Source: Sulfuritalea sp.
GTDB lineage: Bacteria; Pseudomonadota; Gammaproteobacteria; Burkholderiales; Rhodocyclaceae
Assembly (NCBI GenBank): GCA_030680805.1
Contig: JAUXUK010000042.1
Location: 1-38,207, forward strand
DNA length: 38,207 nt
Reading direction: 5' to 3'
Each line of letters opens with the position of its first letter. Within the stretch, counting starts at the first letter, position 1. A model generated the notes under the pieces. That model did no database searches. It was not told the origin of the DNA and saw nothing but the letters and a program-made list of their open reading frames with translations. The position numbers and the translations under genes were made by a program. Of the stretch, positions 30,036-38,207 are shown piece after piece.

Positions 30036-31083
30036 CGAGGATTTCGGCCGCGACCTGGTCGAGCGCAGCGGCATCGAGTCGCTGCGTGGCGTAGCGCTTC
30101 GCCGCTGCGAACGAGTTGTAGTTCGATGCCTGCGAGCGCTCGTAGAGCGGGTCGTAGTGCAGCGTCAGCAGTTCTTCCACCAGTGTCGGAAAATCCCGTA
30201 CCGCGATTAGCGTCCGCCAGTGTTCCAGCGTGTCGTTGCTTTGCAGGCCCTTGAGGTGGCCGAGCCGCTCGATCAGCCAGGCCGGGTCGGCGATGGCGTA
30301 GTCGTAGTCGTGCAGCAGGAAGTCGACGCGGGCCGGCAGCGAGGCGTCGATGCGCAGCCCGGGCGCGCCGCGGATCGCGTCGAGCAGCGCGTCGGGCACT
30401 TGCAGGCGGCCGATCTTGCGGCTCTCGGCCTCGACGAATACCGGCTGCGACAGGTCGAGCGCGGACAGCGCCGCGAACAGTTGCGTTTCGAAACCTTTTT
30501 GCGCCGGCTGCGGCTGGCCGGGCAGGTTGCCCAACACCGAACCCTTGTGCGCCGCCAGTTCTTCAAGATGCAGCACCTGCCCGCCGCGTGCCGCCAGGGC
30601 TTCCAGCAGGCGGCTCTTGCCGCTGCCGGTGGCGCCGGTGACGACACGGAATTTCACTTGCGGCGGCAGCAGCGCCAGTTGCTCGATGACATGCTGGCGC
30701 CAGCTCTTGTAGCCGCCCTGGATGCGATGCGCATCCCAGCCGATCTCGCGCAGGATGTGGCTGAAGGCGCCGCTGCGCTGCCCGCCGCGCCAGCAATACA
30801 CCAGCGGCCGCCAGCTCTTGGGTTTTTCGAGCATGTGCGCTTCGATGTGGCGCGCGACGTTCTTCGCCACCAGCGCCGCGCCGAGCTTCTTGGCTTCGAA
30901 CACCGAGACCTGCTTGTAGAGCGTGCCGACCCGGGCGCGCTCGTCGTCGTCGAGCACCGGCATGCTGACCGCGCCGGGCAGATGGTCTTCGGCGAATTCG
31001 GCCGGCGCACGGGCATCGATGAGAGTGTCGAATTCGGCGAGCTGTGCTACCGTCGCCACTCCCCGTGGCAGTTTTTCAGACAT
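30022..31083 (-). CDS. selU: tRNA 2-selenouridine/geranyl-2-thiouridine synthase SelU (MnmH/YbbB)
   Basis: SelU replaces the sulfur of 2-thiouridine at the wobble base of Lys, Glu and Gln tRNAs by selenium, by way of a geranylated intermediate. The 353 residues show a rhodanese domain with the catalytic cysteine C97 in YCWRGGQRSG, and a P-loop GATGSGKS (150-157). IQGGYKSWR and FVEAESRKIGRLQVP are family signatures. No selD or other selenium gene lies in the window. It starts six bases after the tesA stop on the same strand, so the two are co-transcribed. Confidence 0.95.
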   Translation of the reverse strand: MSEKLPRGVATVAQLAEFDTLIDARAPAEFAEDHLPGAVSMPVLDDDERARVGTLYKQVSVFEAKKLGAALVAKNVARHIEAHMLEKPKSWRPLVYCWRGGQRSGAFSHILREIGWDAHRIQGGYKSWRQHVIEQLALLPPQVKFRVVTGATGSGKSRLLEALAARGGQVLHLEELAAHKGSVLGNLPGQPQPAQKGFETQLFAALSALDLSQPVFVEAESRKIGRLQVPDALLDAIRGAPGLRIDASLPARVDFLLHDYDYAIADPAWLIERLGHLKGLQSNDTLEHWRTLIAVRDFPTLVEELLTLHYDPLYERSQASNYNSFAAAKRYATQRLDAAALDQVAAEILATSA

Positions 31084-31089
31084 GAGAGT

Positions 31090-31704
31090 TCAATTCAGCA
31101 GCGGCTTGAGCGCTTTCCAGACGTGATCGAGGATCTTCGGCTGCGCGGCGGCGGTGGGATGCAGGCCGTCGGCCTGGTAGGCATTCTGATCGAGGGCGAT
31201 GGGCTCCAGCAAAAAAGGCAGCAAGCGAATTTTTTCGCGTTTGGCCAGGTCGCGGAAAGCGGCATCGAATTCCTCGGTATATTTCTGCCCGTAGTTGGGC
31301 GGCAGGCGCATGCCGACCAGCAGCACGCGTGTTCCCTGCTGCCGGGCGTTGGCCAGCATGAAGGCGAGATTGTCTTTCATCGAGCCGACCGGCAGGCCGC
31401 GCAAACCGTCGTTGGCGCCAAGTGCGAGAATGACGACCGTGGGCCTGAAATGGGCCATCGCCGCGATGAAGCGGGCGCGTCCACCGGCCGTGGTTTCGCC
31501 GCTGATGCTGGCGTTGGCCACGGTATAGGCGGAGCCGCCGGCTTGCAGTCGCTTTTCGAGCAGGGCCGGCCAGCTCTGGCTGACGGCGATGCCGAAACCG
31601 GCGGAGAGGCTGTCGCCATAGACGAGAATGCGTTGTTCCGCCGCACCGGCGGCGCCGCTGCAACAGATCAGAAACAGGAAGCAGGAGACAAGTCGTTTGA
31701 ACAT
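31090..31704 (-). CDS. tesA: SGNH-family arylesterase/thioesterase TesA
   Basis: A periplasmic multifunctional esterase/thioesterase/lysophospholipase. The 204 residues start MFKRLVSCFLFLICC with cleavage expected after AGA, before AEQRILVYG. SGNH blocks: GDSLSAGFG (nucleophile Ser), a Gly in ASISGETT, GANDGLRG with Asn, and DGLHPTAAA with the Asp-His pair. A longer open frame reaches 31863, but the signal peptide fixes the start at 31704. That ATG interlocks with an ATG on the other strand belonging to the divergent ABC ATPase region. The same tesA/ybbA divergence with ybbB (selU) nearby is known from E. coli. Confidence 0.94.
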   Translation of the reverse strand: MFKRLVSCFLFLICCSGAAGAAEQRILVYGDSLSAGFGIAVSQSWPALLEKRLQAGGSAYTVANASISGETTAGGRARFIAAMAHFRPTVVILALGANDGLRGLPVGSMKDNLAFMLANARQQGTRVLLVGMRLPPNYGQKYTEEFDAAFRDLAKREKIRLLPFLLEPIALDQNAYQADGLHPTAAAQPKILDHVWKALKPLLN

Positions 31705-31720
31705 GATTCGGAATGAAGTG

Positions 31721-32395
31721 ATGACCGGCGCGGTGATCGATGTGGCGGCTCTGGGCAAGATCGTGCCCAGCGGCGACGGCACGCTCACGATTCTGCACGA
31801 GATTTCGTTTGCCGTGAGGGCCGCGGAGGCGGTGGCCATCGTCGGCGCCTCGGGTTCGGGCAAGTCGACCCTGCTGGGGCTGATGGCCGGCCTCGATCTG
31901 CCGTCGTCCGGCAGCGTGCACCTGGGCGGTCAGGATCTGGCTGCGCTCGATGAAGACGGGCGAGCCGAGCTGCGCGGCCGGCTGCTCGGCTTCGTCTTCC
32001 AGTCCTTCCAACTGCTGCCGGCACTGACGGCGCTGGAGAACACCATGCTGCCGCTGGAACTGGCCGGCCGCGCCGATGCCCGTGCAACGGCGCAGGCGAT
32101 GCTCGACCGCGTCGGCCTCGGCGCGCGCCTCGGGCACTACCCGAAACACCTTTCCGGCGGCGAGCAGCAGCGCGTGGCGCTGGCGCGCGCGTTCGCCATG
32201 CGGCCGCAGCTGTTGCTGGCCGACGAGCCGACGGGCAATCTCGATGCCACCACCGGCGCGCAGATCATCGACCTGATGTTCGCCATGAACTCGGAGGCCG
32301 GCACCACGCTGATCCTGGTGACGCACGACGAGGCGCTGGCGCATCGTTGCGGGCGCACGTTGCGGTTGTCCGGCGGACGGCTCGACGGGGCTTAG
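31721..32395 (+). CDS. ybbA: ABC transporter ATPase, YbbA/LolD type
   Basis: A 224-residue ATPase with Walker A GASGSGKST (about 40-48), Q-loop FQSFQLLPAL, signature LSGGEQQRVALARAFA, Walker B LLLADEPTGNLD and H-loop VTHDEA. It matches YbbA, which in E. coli works with the permease YbbP beside tesA. Here no permease follows: the next gene is hpnE, convergent and overlapping by four bases. The start is set at ATG 31721 (MTGAVIDV), which gives the family length. ATG 31703 is in frame but sits inside the tesA start codon region. Neither has a strong ribosome site. Confidence 0.88.
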   Translation: MTGAVIDVAALGKIVPSGDGTLTILHEISFAVRAAEAVAIVGASGSGKSTLLGLMAGLDLPSSGSVHLGGQDLAALDEDGRAELRGRLLGFVFQSFQLLPALTALENTMLPLELAGRADARATAQAMLDRVGLGARLGHYPKHLSGGEQQRVALARAFAMRPQLLLADEPTGNLDATTGAQIIDLMFAMNSEAGTTLILVTHDEALAHRCGRTLRLSGGRLDGA

Positions 32396-33648
32396 CTGGA
32401 AAGTATCGCTCGCGCGGCGGCCACGCCGCTGCGCACCGCGCCTTCCAGCGTCGCCGGGTAGTCCCCGGCTACATAATCGCCCGCCAGCCAAACGCCCGGC
32501 AGATGGGTTCGCGCTGCCGGCCGCTGCAGATTCGGCACGCAGGCAAACGTCGCGCGCTTCTCGGTGATGGTTTGCACCGAGAGCGGGGCCGGCAGTTCAG
32601 GCACGAGGCGGGCAATTTCGGCATGGATGCCGCGCTCCAGCTCAGCCGTCGGCAAGTCCAGATGCCGGCCGTGCGCGCTGATGACGGCGGTGATCAGACC
32701 GTCTTGTCCGCACAGGATGCCGCGGTCGAACAGCCATTGTGCGAGCCCGGCGTCCACGCCCAGCATGGGTTGCGGCAGGCGCACCCAATCCGGGTAACTG
32801 AAGTAGCTGGTGACGATGGGCTCCCAGTCGAAGTGTTCGACCTGATGTGCCAGATCCGGCACGAGGTTGCCGAGGTGATAGGGTGCGACGGCGAGAACGA
32901 TCTGCGCGAAGGGGCCCATATCGTCGACCAGCCAGGCGCCTCCTGCACGTTTGAGCGAACTGACACGATGGCCGGAATGCACGCAGCCGCCGTGTTCGGC
33001 GATGAACTCCGCCGCGGGCTCGGGAAACAGCGCCGTGAGATCCACTTGCGGCAGCAGCATGTCGCTGGCCGAGCGCCTGCCGCCCAGGCTGTCGCGCAGC
33101 ACGTTGGCCAGCACCTGGGCCGAGGCGCGGTCAGCCGGAGTGTTGAGCGCGGCGATGCACAGCGGCTCCCACAAAAGTCGGCGCTGGCGGGACGGCGTTT
33201 TGTTGCGATCCAGCCATTCGGTGACGGTGATGTCGGGTTCGACGCGGAATTTGTCGGTCTTCAGGCCTTGCATGAGGCCGATTGCCGCCCGCTTTTCGCG
33301 CCAGTCGAGTCCGCGCGCAAGCAGCAGGGCAAAGGCGGTGTGCAGCGGTGCCGGCAGGCGCGGTGCGCTCATCCGGAATTCGCCGGGAAACTCGAAGCGC
33401 AGCGGCGTGCGCTTGAGCAGTTTGTCGGGATCGGCGCCCACGGCGCGCATCAGGCGCAAGGTTTCGGTGTAGGCGCCGATCAGTATGTGTTGCCCGTTGT
33501 CGACGCTGAAGCCGTTGATCGGCAGGGCGCGGGCGCGGCCGCCGAGCACGCGCGAGGCTTCGAATACGTCGACCTGCCGGCCTGCCGTGGTCAGTTCGAC
33601 AGCCGCCGCCAGGCCAGCGTAGCCGGCGCCGATGATCGCAGTTTTCAA
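32392..33648 (-). CDS. hpnE: Hydroxysqualene dehydroxylase HpnE
   Basis: An FAD amine-oxidase-fold enzyme that reduces hydroxysqualene to squalene, the last of three steps done by HpnC, HpnD and HpnE. The dinucleotide motif is AIIGAGYAGLAAAVEL at the N terminus, then VFEASRVLGGRA, NGQHILIGAY, WEPLCIAALNTP and GVWLAGDYVAGDYPATLEGAVRSG. TTG at 33648, overlapping the hpnD stop as TTGA, puts the start right before KTAIIGAG as in the family. A GTG at 33678 is the alternative. Copy D of the 25-bp repeat lies antisense in this gene (33173-33197). Confidence 0.94.
   Translation of the reverse strand: MKTAIIGAGYAGLAAAVELTTAGRQVDVFEASRVLGGRARALPINGFSVDNGQHILIGAYTETLRLMRAVGADPDKLLKRTPLRFEFPGEFRMSAPRLPAPLHTAFALLLARGLDWREKRAAIGLMQGLKTDKFRVEPDITVTEWLDRNKTPSRQRRLLWEPLCIAALNTPADRASAQVLANVLRDSLGGRRSASDMLLPQVDLTALFPEPAAEFIAEHGGCVHSGHRVSSLKRAGGAWLVDDMGPFAQIVLAVAPYHLGNLVPDLAHQVEHFDWEPIVTSYFSYPDWVRLPQPMLGVDAGLAQWLFDRGILCGQDGLITAVISAHGRHLDLPTAELERGIHAEIARLVPELPAPLSVQTITEKRATFACVPNLQRPAARTHLPGVWLAGDYVAGDYPATLEGAVRSGVAAARAILSS
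33173..33197 (+). repeat. 25-bp interspersed repeat, copy D (antisense in hpnE)
   Basis: AAAAG + TCGGCGCTGG + CGGG + ACGGCG on the + strand, opposite to the hpnE coding strand, where it reads as TPSRQRRLL. It is identical to copy C except for two central bases. The HpnE family length is kept. Confidence 0.75.
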
Positions 33649-34478
33649 GCGCCGATCCAGGTTCTGCCGGCCAGCCACAGCTTGCGCAGCGGCGGCAGCG
33701 AGGTGCGGCGGTCCAGCACGAGACAGCCGTCCTTGACGATTTCATCGAGCGTGGCGCGGTAGATGGCGGCCATGATCAGCCCGGCGCGCTGCGCCCTGCG
33801 GTCGGCAGCGGGAAGCTGGGCGAAGGCCTGTTCATAGAGCGTCGTGGCGCGCGCCACTTGGAACTCCATGAGCTGGCGGAAATTGTCGCTGTAGCGGGCC
33901 TCGAGCAGATCGCGCTGGTCGACGCCAAAGCGGGCCAGTTCGTCCTGCGGCAGGTAGATGCGACCGCGTCGGGCGTCCTCGCCGACATCGCGGATGATGT
34001 TGGTGAGCTGGAAGGCGAGGCCGAGATCGTGTGCGTACTTGAGCGTCTGGCGGTCCGTGTAGCCGAAGATCTCCGCGGCGAGCAGGCCGACCACGCTGGC
34101 GACGCGGTAGCAATACAGGTGCAGCGCCTTGAAATCGGCGTAGCGGACGTGGTCGAGGTCCATCTCCATGCCGTCGATGATTTCCAGCAGTTGCTCCTGC
34201 GGCAGGTAGAAGTGCTTGAGCGACTGGGCCAGCGCCTGCGTCACCGGGTGGCTGGGACGGCCCTCGAACAGTGCCTGCACTTCGCCGCGCCACCAGTCGA
34301 GCTGGGCGCGCGACACACTCGCGTCGGGGCACTCGTCGACCACGTCATCGACTTCGCGACAGAAGGCGTAGAGCGCCGTAATGGCCTGGCGCCGCAAGGG
34401 TTCGAGAAAGAGGAAGCTGTAGTAGAAGCTGGAGCCGCTTTGCGCGGCGCGTTCCTGGCAGTATTGGTCGGGAGTCAC
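33645..34478 (-). CDS. hpnD: Presqualene diphosphate synthase HpnD
   Basis: A 277-residue squalene/phytoene synthase family enzyme that joins two farnesyl diphosphates to presqualene diphosphate. Two Asp-rich motifs bind Mg-diphosphate: REVDDVVDE (about 50) and NIIRDVGEDARRGRIYLP (about 165-182). SSFYYSFLFL near the N terminus is typical. The start is GTG at 34478 (family sequence begins TPDQYCQERAA), seven bases after the hpnC stop; the open frame further upstream is not homologous. Order hpnC-hpnD-hpnE matches hopanoid clusters; shc is not in the window. Confidence 0.95.
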   Translation of the reverse strand: MTPDQYCQERAAQSGSSFYYSFLFLEPLRRQAITALYAFCREVDDVVDECPDASVSRAQLDWWRGEVQALFEGRPSHPVTQALAQSLKHFYLPQEQLLEIIDGMEMDLDHVRYADFKALHLYCYRVASVVGLLAAEIFGYTDRQTLKYAHDLGLAFQLTNIIRDVGEDARRGRIYLPQDELARFGVDQRDLLEARYSDNFRQLMEFQVARATTLYEQAFAQLPAADRRAQRAGLIMAAIYRATLDEIVKDGCLVLDRRTSLPPLRKLWLAGRTWIGA

Positions 34479-34485
34479 GGCGAAT

Positions 34486-35322
34486 TTACCGAGGGGTGTC
34501 CAGGGGGCGGACCAGCGAGTTCCACAGGATAATAGGCCAGTCGAGCGGCTGCAGCACCGGACGCCGGGCAAACACATCGTAATCGACGGCCTCGATTTTA
34601 TCCAGGATGCGCAGGCCGCCGGCGACGATGGCGCGGATTTCGAGGCCGATGCGTCCCGGCAGGTCCCAGCCCAGCGAGGCACCGGAGAGCATCAGGGTGC
34701 GGGCGCGGTCGACCTGGAATTGCAGAAGCGAACAAAACTCGGCGCTGGTGACACGGCGAAGAATGTCGGCCTCGCCGACTTTGAAGCGCGCCATGTCGTC
34801 CTGCGGCAGATAGATCCGGCCGTTCGCACCCTTGCCGGCGTCGATGCCCACATCCTGCCAGTGGTTGATCAACTGCAGCGCCGAACAGATGGCGTCGGAA
34901 CGGGACAGGTTTTCCGTCGTGGCATGGCCGAACAGATGCAGAAGCAGGCGTCCGACCGGATCGGCCGAGCGGCGGCAGTAATCCGTCAGTTCCGCGTAAT
35001 CGCGATAACGATCCTTGCTGACGTCCTGAATGAAGGCGTCGAGCAGGTCGCGAAACAGCTGCAGCGGCAGCCCGTAGCGGGCGATCACCGGCCGCAGGCG
35101 CTGGAATACCGGATGCTGCGTCGGTTGGCCGCGTTCGATCGCGTCGAGTTCGGCCTGGTAGCCGGCCAGCAGCGTGCCGCGCTGTTGCGGTGAAAGCTCC
35201 CCTTCGTCGGCGAAGTCGTCCGCGCTGCGCGCAAAACCATAGATGGCGGCCACCGGCTCGCGCAGCGCCGCAGGCAGGAGAATCGAGGCAACGGGGAAGT
35301 TTTCGTAGTGATCGACGGCCAT
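34486..35322 (-). CDS. hpnC: Hydroxysqualene synthase HpnC
   Basis: A squalene/phytoene synthase family enzyme that converts presqualene diphosphate to hydroxysqualene. The 278 residues begin MAVDHYENFPVAS. Asp motifs: RSADDFADEGEL (about 32-43) and HWQDVGIDAGKGANGRIYLP (about 155-174). It is first in the hpnC-hpnD-hpnE operon and no clear ribosome site precedes ATG 35322. Copy E of the 25-bp repeat lies antisense near its middle, where HpnC reads RRVTSAEFCSLL, without changing family length. Confidence 0.94.
   Translation of the reverse strand: MAVDHYENFPVASILLPAALREPVAAIYGFARSADDFADEGELSPQQRGTLLAGYQAELDAIERGQPTQHPVFQRLRPVIARYGLPLQLFRDLLDAFIQDVSKDRYRDYAELTDYCRRSADPVGRLLLHLFGHATTENLSRSDAICSALQLINHWQDVGIDAGKGANGRIYLPQDDMARFKVGEADILRRVTSAEFCSLLQFQVDRARTLMLSGASLGWDLPGRIGLEIRAIVAGGLRILDKIEAVDYDVFARRPVLQPLDWPIILWNSLVRPLDTPR
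34734..34758 (+). repeat. 25-bp interspersed repeat, copy E (antisense in hpnC)
   Basis: AAAAC + TCGGCGCTGG + TGAC + ACGGCG on the + strand, antisense to hpnC. It differs from copy A in only two bases, although the host genes are unrelated and read from opposite strands. Confidence 0.8.
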
Positions 35323-35492
35323 TCGGGGCGCGCAAGGCAGGGGGCTGAAGGCTGGATTCTACCGGGGCTATGCGCCGCCTTCGCCGCTGTTTTCCGGCTT
35401 CTGTTGGCTGTCCTCCGGCCCCCGAAAGCAGGTAAAATTCACAATCCACGTCGTAGCGTTCCGGCTTTGCTTGCTGGCCGGTTGCGACACGT

Positions 35493-35577
35493 GCCCAAGT
35501 GGCGGAATTGGTAGACGCACCAGATTTAGGTTCTGGCGCCGCGAGGCGTGGGGGTTCGAGTCCCTTCTTGGGCACCA
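35493..35577 (+). tRNA. tRNA-Leu (anticodon UAG)
   Basis: An 85-base class II tRNA with a long variable arm. Acceptor arms GCCCAAG (35493-35499) and CTTGGGC (35567-35573) pair fully, followed by A and an encoded CCA (35575-35577). The anticodon stem CCAGA/TCTGG encloses TTTAGGT with anticodon TAG at 35527-35529. The D loop has GGTAGAC and the T arm GGTTCGAGTCC. It lies in front of tig, a common arrangement in betaproteobacteria. Confidence 0.97.
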
Positions 35578-35654
35578 GCATTTGGGCGTAGCTTGGTTGC
35601 AGTTTGATTTTTGGCGCGTTTTTTTCAATGAATTCTTCAGTGACGGATATAGAG

Positions 35655-36977
35655 ATGACGGACAAGGCAACGACGGACGTGGCAATCGACAGCAGCAGCG
35701 CGCTGGAGCGGCGCGTCGAAATGACAATAGCGCTGGCCGAACTCGACAAGGATGTCGAGCAGCGCCTGAAGCGCATGTCGCGCACAGTCAAGGCGGCGGG
35801 TTTCCGTCCGGGCAAAGTGCCGATGAAGCTGGTGACCCAGCAGTACGGCTCCCAAGCGCGCTCGGAGGCGATCGGCGCGGCGGTGGAAAAAGCCTATGGC
35901 GAGAAAGTGCGCGAGCAGAACCTGCGCGTTGCCGGCTATCCCCGCATCGAGCCGAAGGCCGATGTCGGCCCGGGGCTGATAGGCTTCACCGCGATATTCG
36001 AGGTCTATCCCGATATCGCACCGGCGGACATCTCCGGCCAGGCGATTGAAAAGCCGACCCTGACGGTGACCGATGCCGAGGTCGACAAGACGCTCGACGT
36101 CCTGCGCAAGCAGCGCACCACTTATGTCGATACCGACCGTGCGGCAGCGAAAGACGATCGCCTGGTGATCGACTTCGTCGGACGCAAGAACGGCGAAGAG
36201 TTTCCCGGCGGCAAGGCGAGCGACTACTCGGTCATGGTCGGCGGCGGCATGATGCTGCCGGATTTCGAGGCACAGCTTGAAGGCGCCAGGGCCGGCGAAA
36301 CGAAGGCCTTCGATGTCACTTTCCCGGCCGACTATCAGGCCGCGGAACTGGCCGGCAACACGGTGCAGTTCGAGATGACGGTCAAGAAAGTCGAGGCTCC
36401 CCAACTGCCGGAAATCGATGCCGAGTTTGCCAAACAGCTGGGTGTCGCCGATGGCGACATTGCCAAGATGCGCGTCGAGGTTCGCTCGAATCTCGAGCGC
36501 GAAGTGAAGAAGCGCCTGCTGGCCAAAGTCAAGGAGCAGGTGATGGAGGCGCTGCTCAAGGTAAATCCGATCGAGGTACCGAAGGCGCTGGTCGAGATGG
36601 AATCCGAGCAGATGGCCGAAGCGGCCAAGCGCGACATGGAATCGCGCGGCATGGGGATGAAGAACATTCCGGTCGAGGCGTCCTGGTTCACCGAGCAGGC
36701 GACACGCCGGGTGAAGCTTGGCTTGTTGCTGGCCGAGTTGGTCAAGGCCAAGGATCTCCATGTCAAGCCCGAGCAGGTCCGCGCCATTGTGGATGAATTT
36801 GCCGAAACCTTCGAGGACCCCAAGGAAGTGGTCCGCTGGTACTATTCCCAACCGCAGAGGCTGGCCGAGGCCGAGGCATTGGCGCTGGAAAACAACGTGG
36901 TCGATTGGGCGCTCGCCAATGCTAAAGTCAGCGAAACCCCCATCGCTTTTGACGCGCTGATGGGCAATGCAGCATGA
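35655..36977 (+). CDS. tig: Trigger factor
   Basis: A ribosome-bound chaperone and peptidyl-prolyl isomerase meeting nascent chains. The 440 residues have the ribosome-binding domain with GFRPGKVP (about 50-57, the family signature GFRxGKxP), an FKBP-like domain about 150-240 ([19 protein letters not shown]), and a helical C domain. The frame is open to 35604, but ATG 35655 gives the usual start and has GGA nine bases upstream. The stop overlaps the clpP ATG by four bases. Confidence 0.96.
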   Translation: MTDKATTDVAIDSSSALERRVEMTIALAELDKDVEQRLKRMSRTVKAAGFRPGKVPMKLVTQQYGSQARSEAIGAAVEKAYGEKVREQNLRVAGYPRIEPKADVGPGLIGFTAIFEVYPDIAPADISGQAIEKPTLTVTDAEVDKTLDVLRKQRTTYVDTDRAAAKDDRLVIDFVGRKNGEEFPGGKASDYSVMVGGGMMLPDFEAQLEGARAGETKAFDVTFPADYQAAELAGNTVQFEMTVKKVEAPQLPEIDAEFAKQLGVADGDIAKMRVEVRSNLEREVKKRLLAKVKEQVMEALLKVNPIEVPKALVEMESEQMAEAAKRDMESRGMGMKNIPVEASWFTEQATRRVKLGLLLAELVKAKDLHVKPEQVRAIVDEFAETFEDPKEVVRWYYSQPQRLAEAEALALENNVVDWALANAKVSETPIAFDALMGNAA

Positions 36978-37672
36978 TCCTGCCGGAGATGACCATGTAC
37001 GGTTCGCGACAAAATGGTGGCGCCTACGACGCACCGGCCCCTGATACGCAGGCGCTGGGCCTGGTGCCCATGGTCATCGAGACCAGCGGGCGTGGCGAGC
37101 GGGCCTACGACATCTATTCGCGCCTGCTGCGCGAACGGGTGATTTTCCTGGTCGGCCCGGTCAACGACGGGACGGCCAATCTGATCGTGGCGCAACTGCT
37201 GTTTCTTGAATCGGAAAATCCGGACAAGGACATCTTCTTCTACATCAACTCTCCGGGCGGTTCCGTTACCGCGGGGATGGCGATCTATGACACGATGCAG
37301 TTCATCAAGCCGAACGTGTCCACCCTGTGCATTGGACAGGCCTGCAGCATGGGTTCATTCCTGCTCGCCGCCGGCGAAAAGGGCAAGCGCTACTGCCTGC
37401 CGAATTCACGCGTGATGATCCATCAGCCGATGGGCGGCTTCCAGGGGCAGGCCTCGGACATCGAGATCCATGCCAAGGAAATCCTGTTCCTCAAGCAGAA
37501 ACTCAACAGCATGCTGGCGCATCACACCGGCCAGTCGATCGAGCGCATCGAGCGCGACACCGATCGCGACAACTTCCTTTCGGCCGAGGCGGCCGTGGAG
37601 TATGGTTTGGTCGACAAGGTCTTGACCAGCCGCGACGAAGCTGTCGAAGCGGCCAAAGCTACCAAGGCTTGA
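36974..37672 (+). CDS. clpP: ATP-dependent Clp protease proteolytic subunit ClpP
   Basis: The serine protease chamber of the ClpXP and ClpAP machines. The 232 residues carry the catalytic triad S125 (GQACSMGS), H150 (MIHQPMGG) and D199 (DTDRDNF), with family spacing 25 and 49. ATG 36974 overlaps the tig stop (ATGA), while ATG 36995 has GGAG six bases upstream and may be the real start; the N-terminal propeptide is removed anyway. clpX follows after 24 bases. Confidence 0.97.
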   Translation: MILPEMTMYGSRQNGGAYDAPAPDTQALGLVPMVIETSGRGERAYDIYSRLLRERVIFLVGPVNDGTANLIVAQLLFLESENPDKDIFFYINSPGGSVTAGMAIYDTMQFIKPNVSTLCIGQACSMGSFLLAAGEKGKRYCLPNSRVMIHQPMGGFQGQASDIEIHAKEILFLKQKLNSMLAHHTGQSIERIERDTDRDNFLSAEAAVEYGLVDKVLTSRDEAVEAAKATKA

Positions 37673-37696
37673 TCGTTCGCAGGGGCGGAGACGAAG

Positions 37697-38207
37697 ATGG
37701 CAGACAAGAAAGCGGGTAGCGGCGAAAAACTGTTGTATTGCTCCTTCTGCGGCAAGAGCCAGCATGAGGTCAAGAAGCTGATTGCCGGCCCCTCGGTTTT
37801 CATCTGCGACGAGTGCATCGAGCTGTGCAACGACATCATCCGCGAGGAGACCGCGACCGACAAGGGCGGCAAGGGCGCCAGGTCGGACCTGCCGACCCCG
37901 CACGAGATCCGCGCCATCCTCGACCAGTACGTCATCGGCCAGGACCAGGCGAAGAAGATCCTCTCGGTCGCCGTCTACAACCACTACAAGCGGCTCAAGC
38001 ACCTGTCGAAGAACGACGAGGTGGAGCTCGCCAAGTCGAACATCCTGCTGATCGGCCCCACCGGCTCGGGCAAGACGCTGCTGGCGCAGACTCTGGCGCG
38101 CTCGCTCAACGTGCCCTTCGTCATGGCTGATGCGACGACGCGGACCGAGGCCGGTTAAGTCGGCGAAGACGTCGAAACCATCATCCAGAAGCTGCTGCAG
38201 AAGTGCG
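37697..38207 (+). CDS. clpX: ClpX unfoldase, 5' part, interrupted by an in-frame TAA (continues past the window)
   Basis: ClpX recognises and unfolds proteins and feeds them to ClpP. GGAG six bases before ATG 37697 is the ribosome site. Visible: zinc-finger C15, C18, C37, C40; [20 protein letters not shown]; Walker A GPTGSGKT (120-127); [10 protein letters not shown]. Codon 154 (38156-38158) is TAA, after which the same frame continues [16 protein letters not shown], fully ClpX-like, to the window end. In other ClpX proteins this codon is the Tyr of the GYVG pore loop. A nearby Leu-to-Arg change (ATTR for ATTL) is also unusual. The gene is either broken or the sequence has errors here. Confidence 0.9.

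Noticed and set aside
30841..30900. Similarity of selU antisense bases (CCACCAGCGCCG) to the 25-bp repeat
   Set aside because: The match covers little more than the GC-rich centre and the protein segment KKLGAALVAKN is normal for SelU.

Overview
The window is GC-rich chromosomal DNA of a betaproteobacterium, most likely of the Rhodocyclales/Sterolibacteriaceae type. Protein similarity recognised by eye supports this, together with a tRNA-Leu(UAG)-tig-clpP-clpX block, a molybdopterin cluster, a phasin, and an hpnCDE squalene operon. Genes are packed with many 4-base stop/start overlaps. No rRNA, IS element, prophage or CRISPR array is visible, and no gap between genes exceeds about 170 bp.

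Layout. 1-5788 (+): YoaA-type helicase (start cut off by the window edge), an uncharacterised ATP-grasp protein, mobB, moeA, moaD and moaE; a REP-like palindrome pair precedes moaD. 5805-8359: a stand-alone CZB zinc protein and a phasin (both -), the phasin behind an apparent FNR-type class II promoter, then a DUF1304 membrane protein and a catalase-like haem protein (+). 8477-13032 (-): a large Cache/PAS histidine kinase ending in an HPt domain, translationally coupled to a REC-GGDEF diguanylate cyclase. 13068-15650 (+): clpB behind a near-consensus sigma-32 promoter. 15707-16317 (+): an AbrB/Doc toxin-antitoxin pair. 16324-17013 (-): a secreted Arg/Asp-rich repetitive protein. 17146-18402 (+): an MFS transporter.

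18389-27205 is one minus-strand run: class III cyclase fused to a hemerythrin-like domain, a Pat/YfiQ-like protein acetyltransferase (acyl-CoA synthetase-like + GNAT), the DNA repair glycosylase tag, a GAF-GAF-PAS class III cyclase, and an acyl-CoA ligase carrying the PX4GK motif that Pat enzymes modify. It reads as a possible oxygen/cyclic-nucleotide/lysine-acetylation circuit. 27249-30035 (+): methyltransferase, 2TM protein, LytS-type kinase and LytTR regulator. 30022-32395: tesA-selU (-) diverging from an ABC ATPase of YbbA type that has no permease next to it. 32392-35322 (-): hpnC-hpnD-hpnE, making squalene for hopanoids. 35493 to the end (+): tRNA-Leu, tig, clpP and the start of clpX.

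Three things stand out. (1) A 25-bp sequence, core TCGGCGCTGG-YGNN-ACGGCG, occurs five times, always in the + orientation and always inside unrelated genes (moaE, clpB, lytS-like kinase, hpnE, hpnC). No known feature explains it. (2) clpX carries an in-frame TAA exactly at the tyrosine codon of the GYVG pore loop, 50 bases from the window end. (3) Two cyclases bracket a Pat-type acetyltransferase next to a plausible acetylation target.
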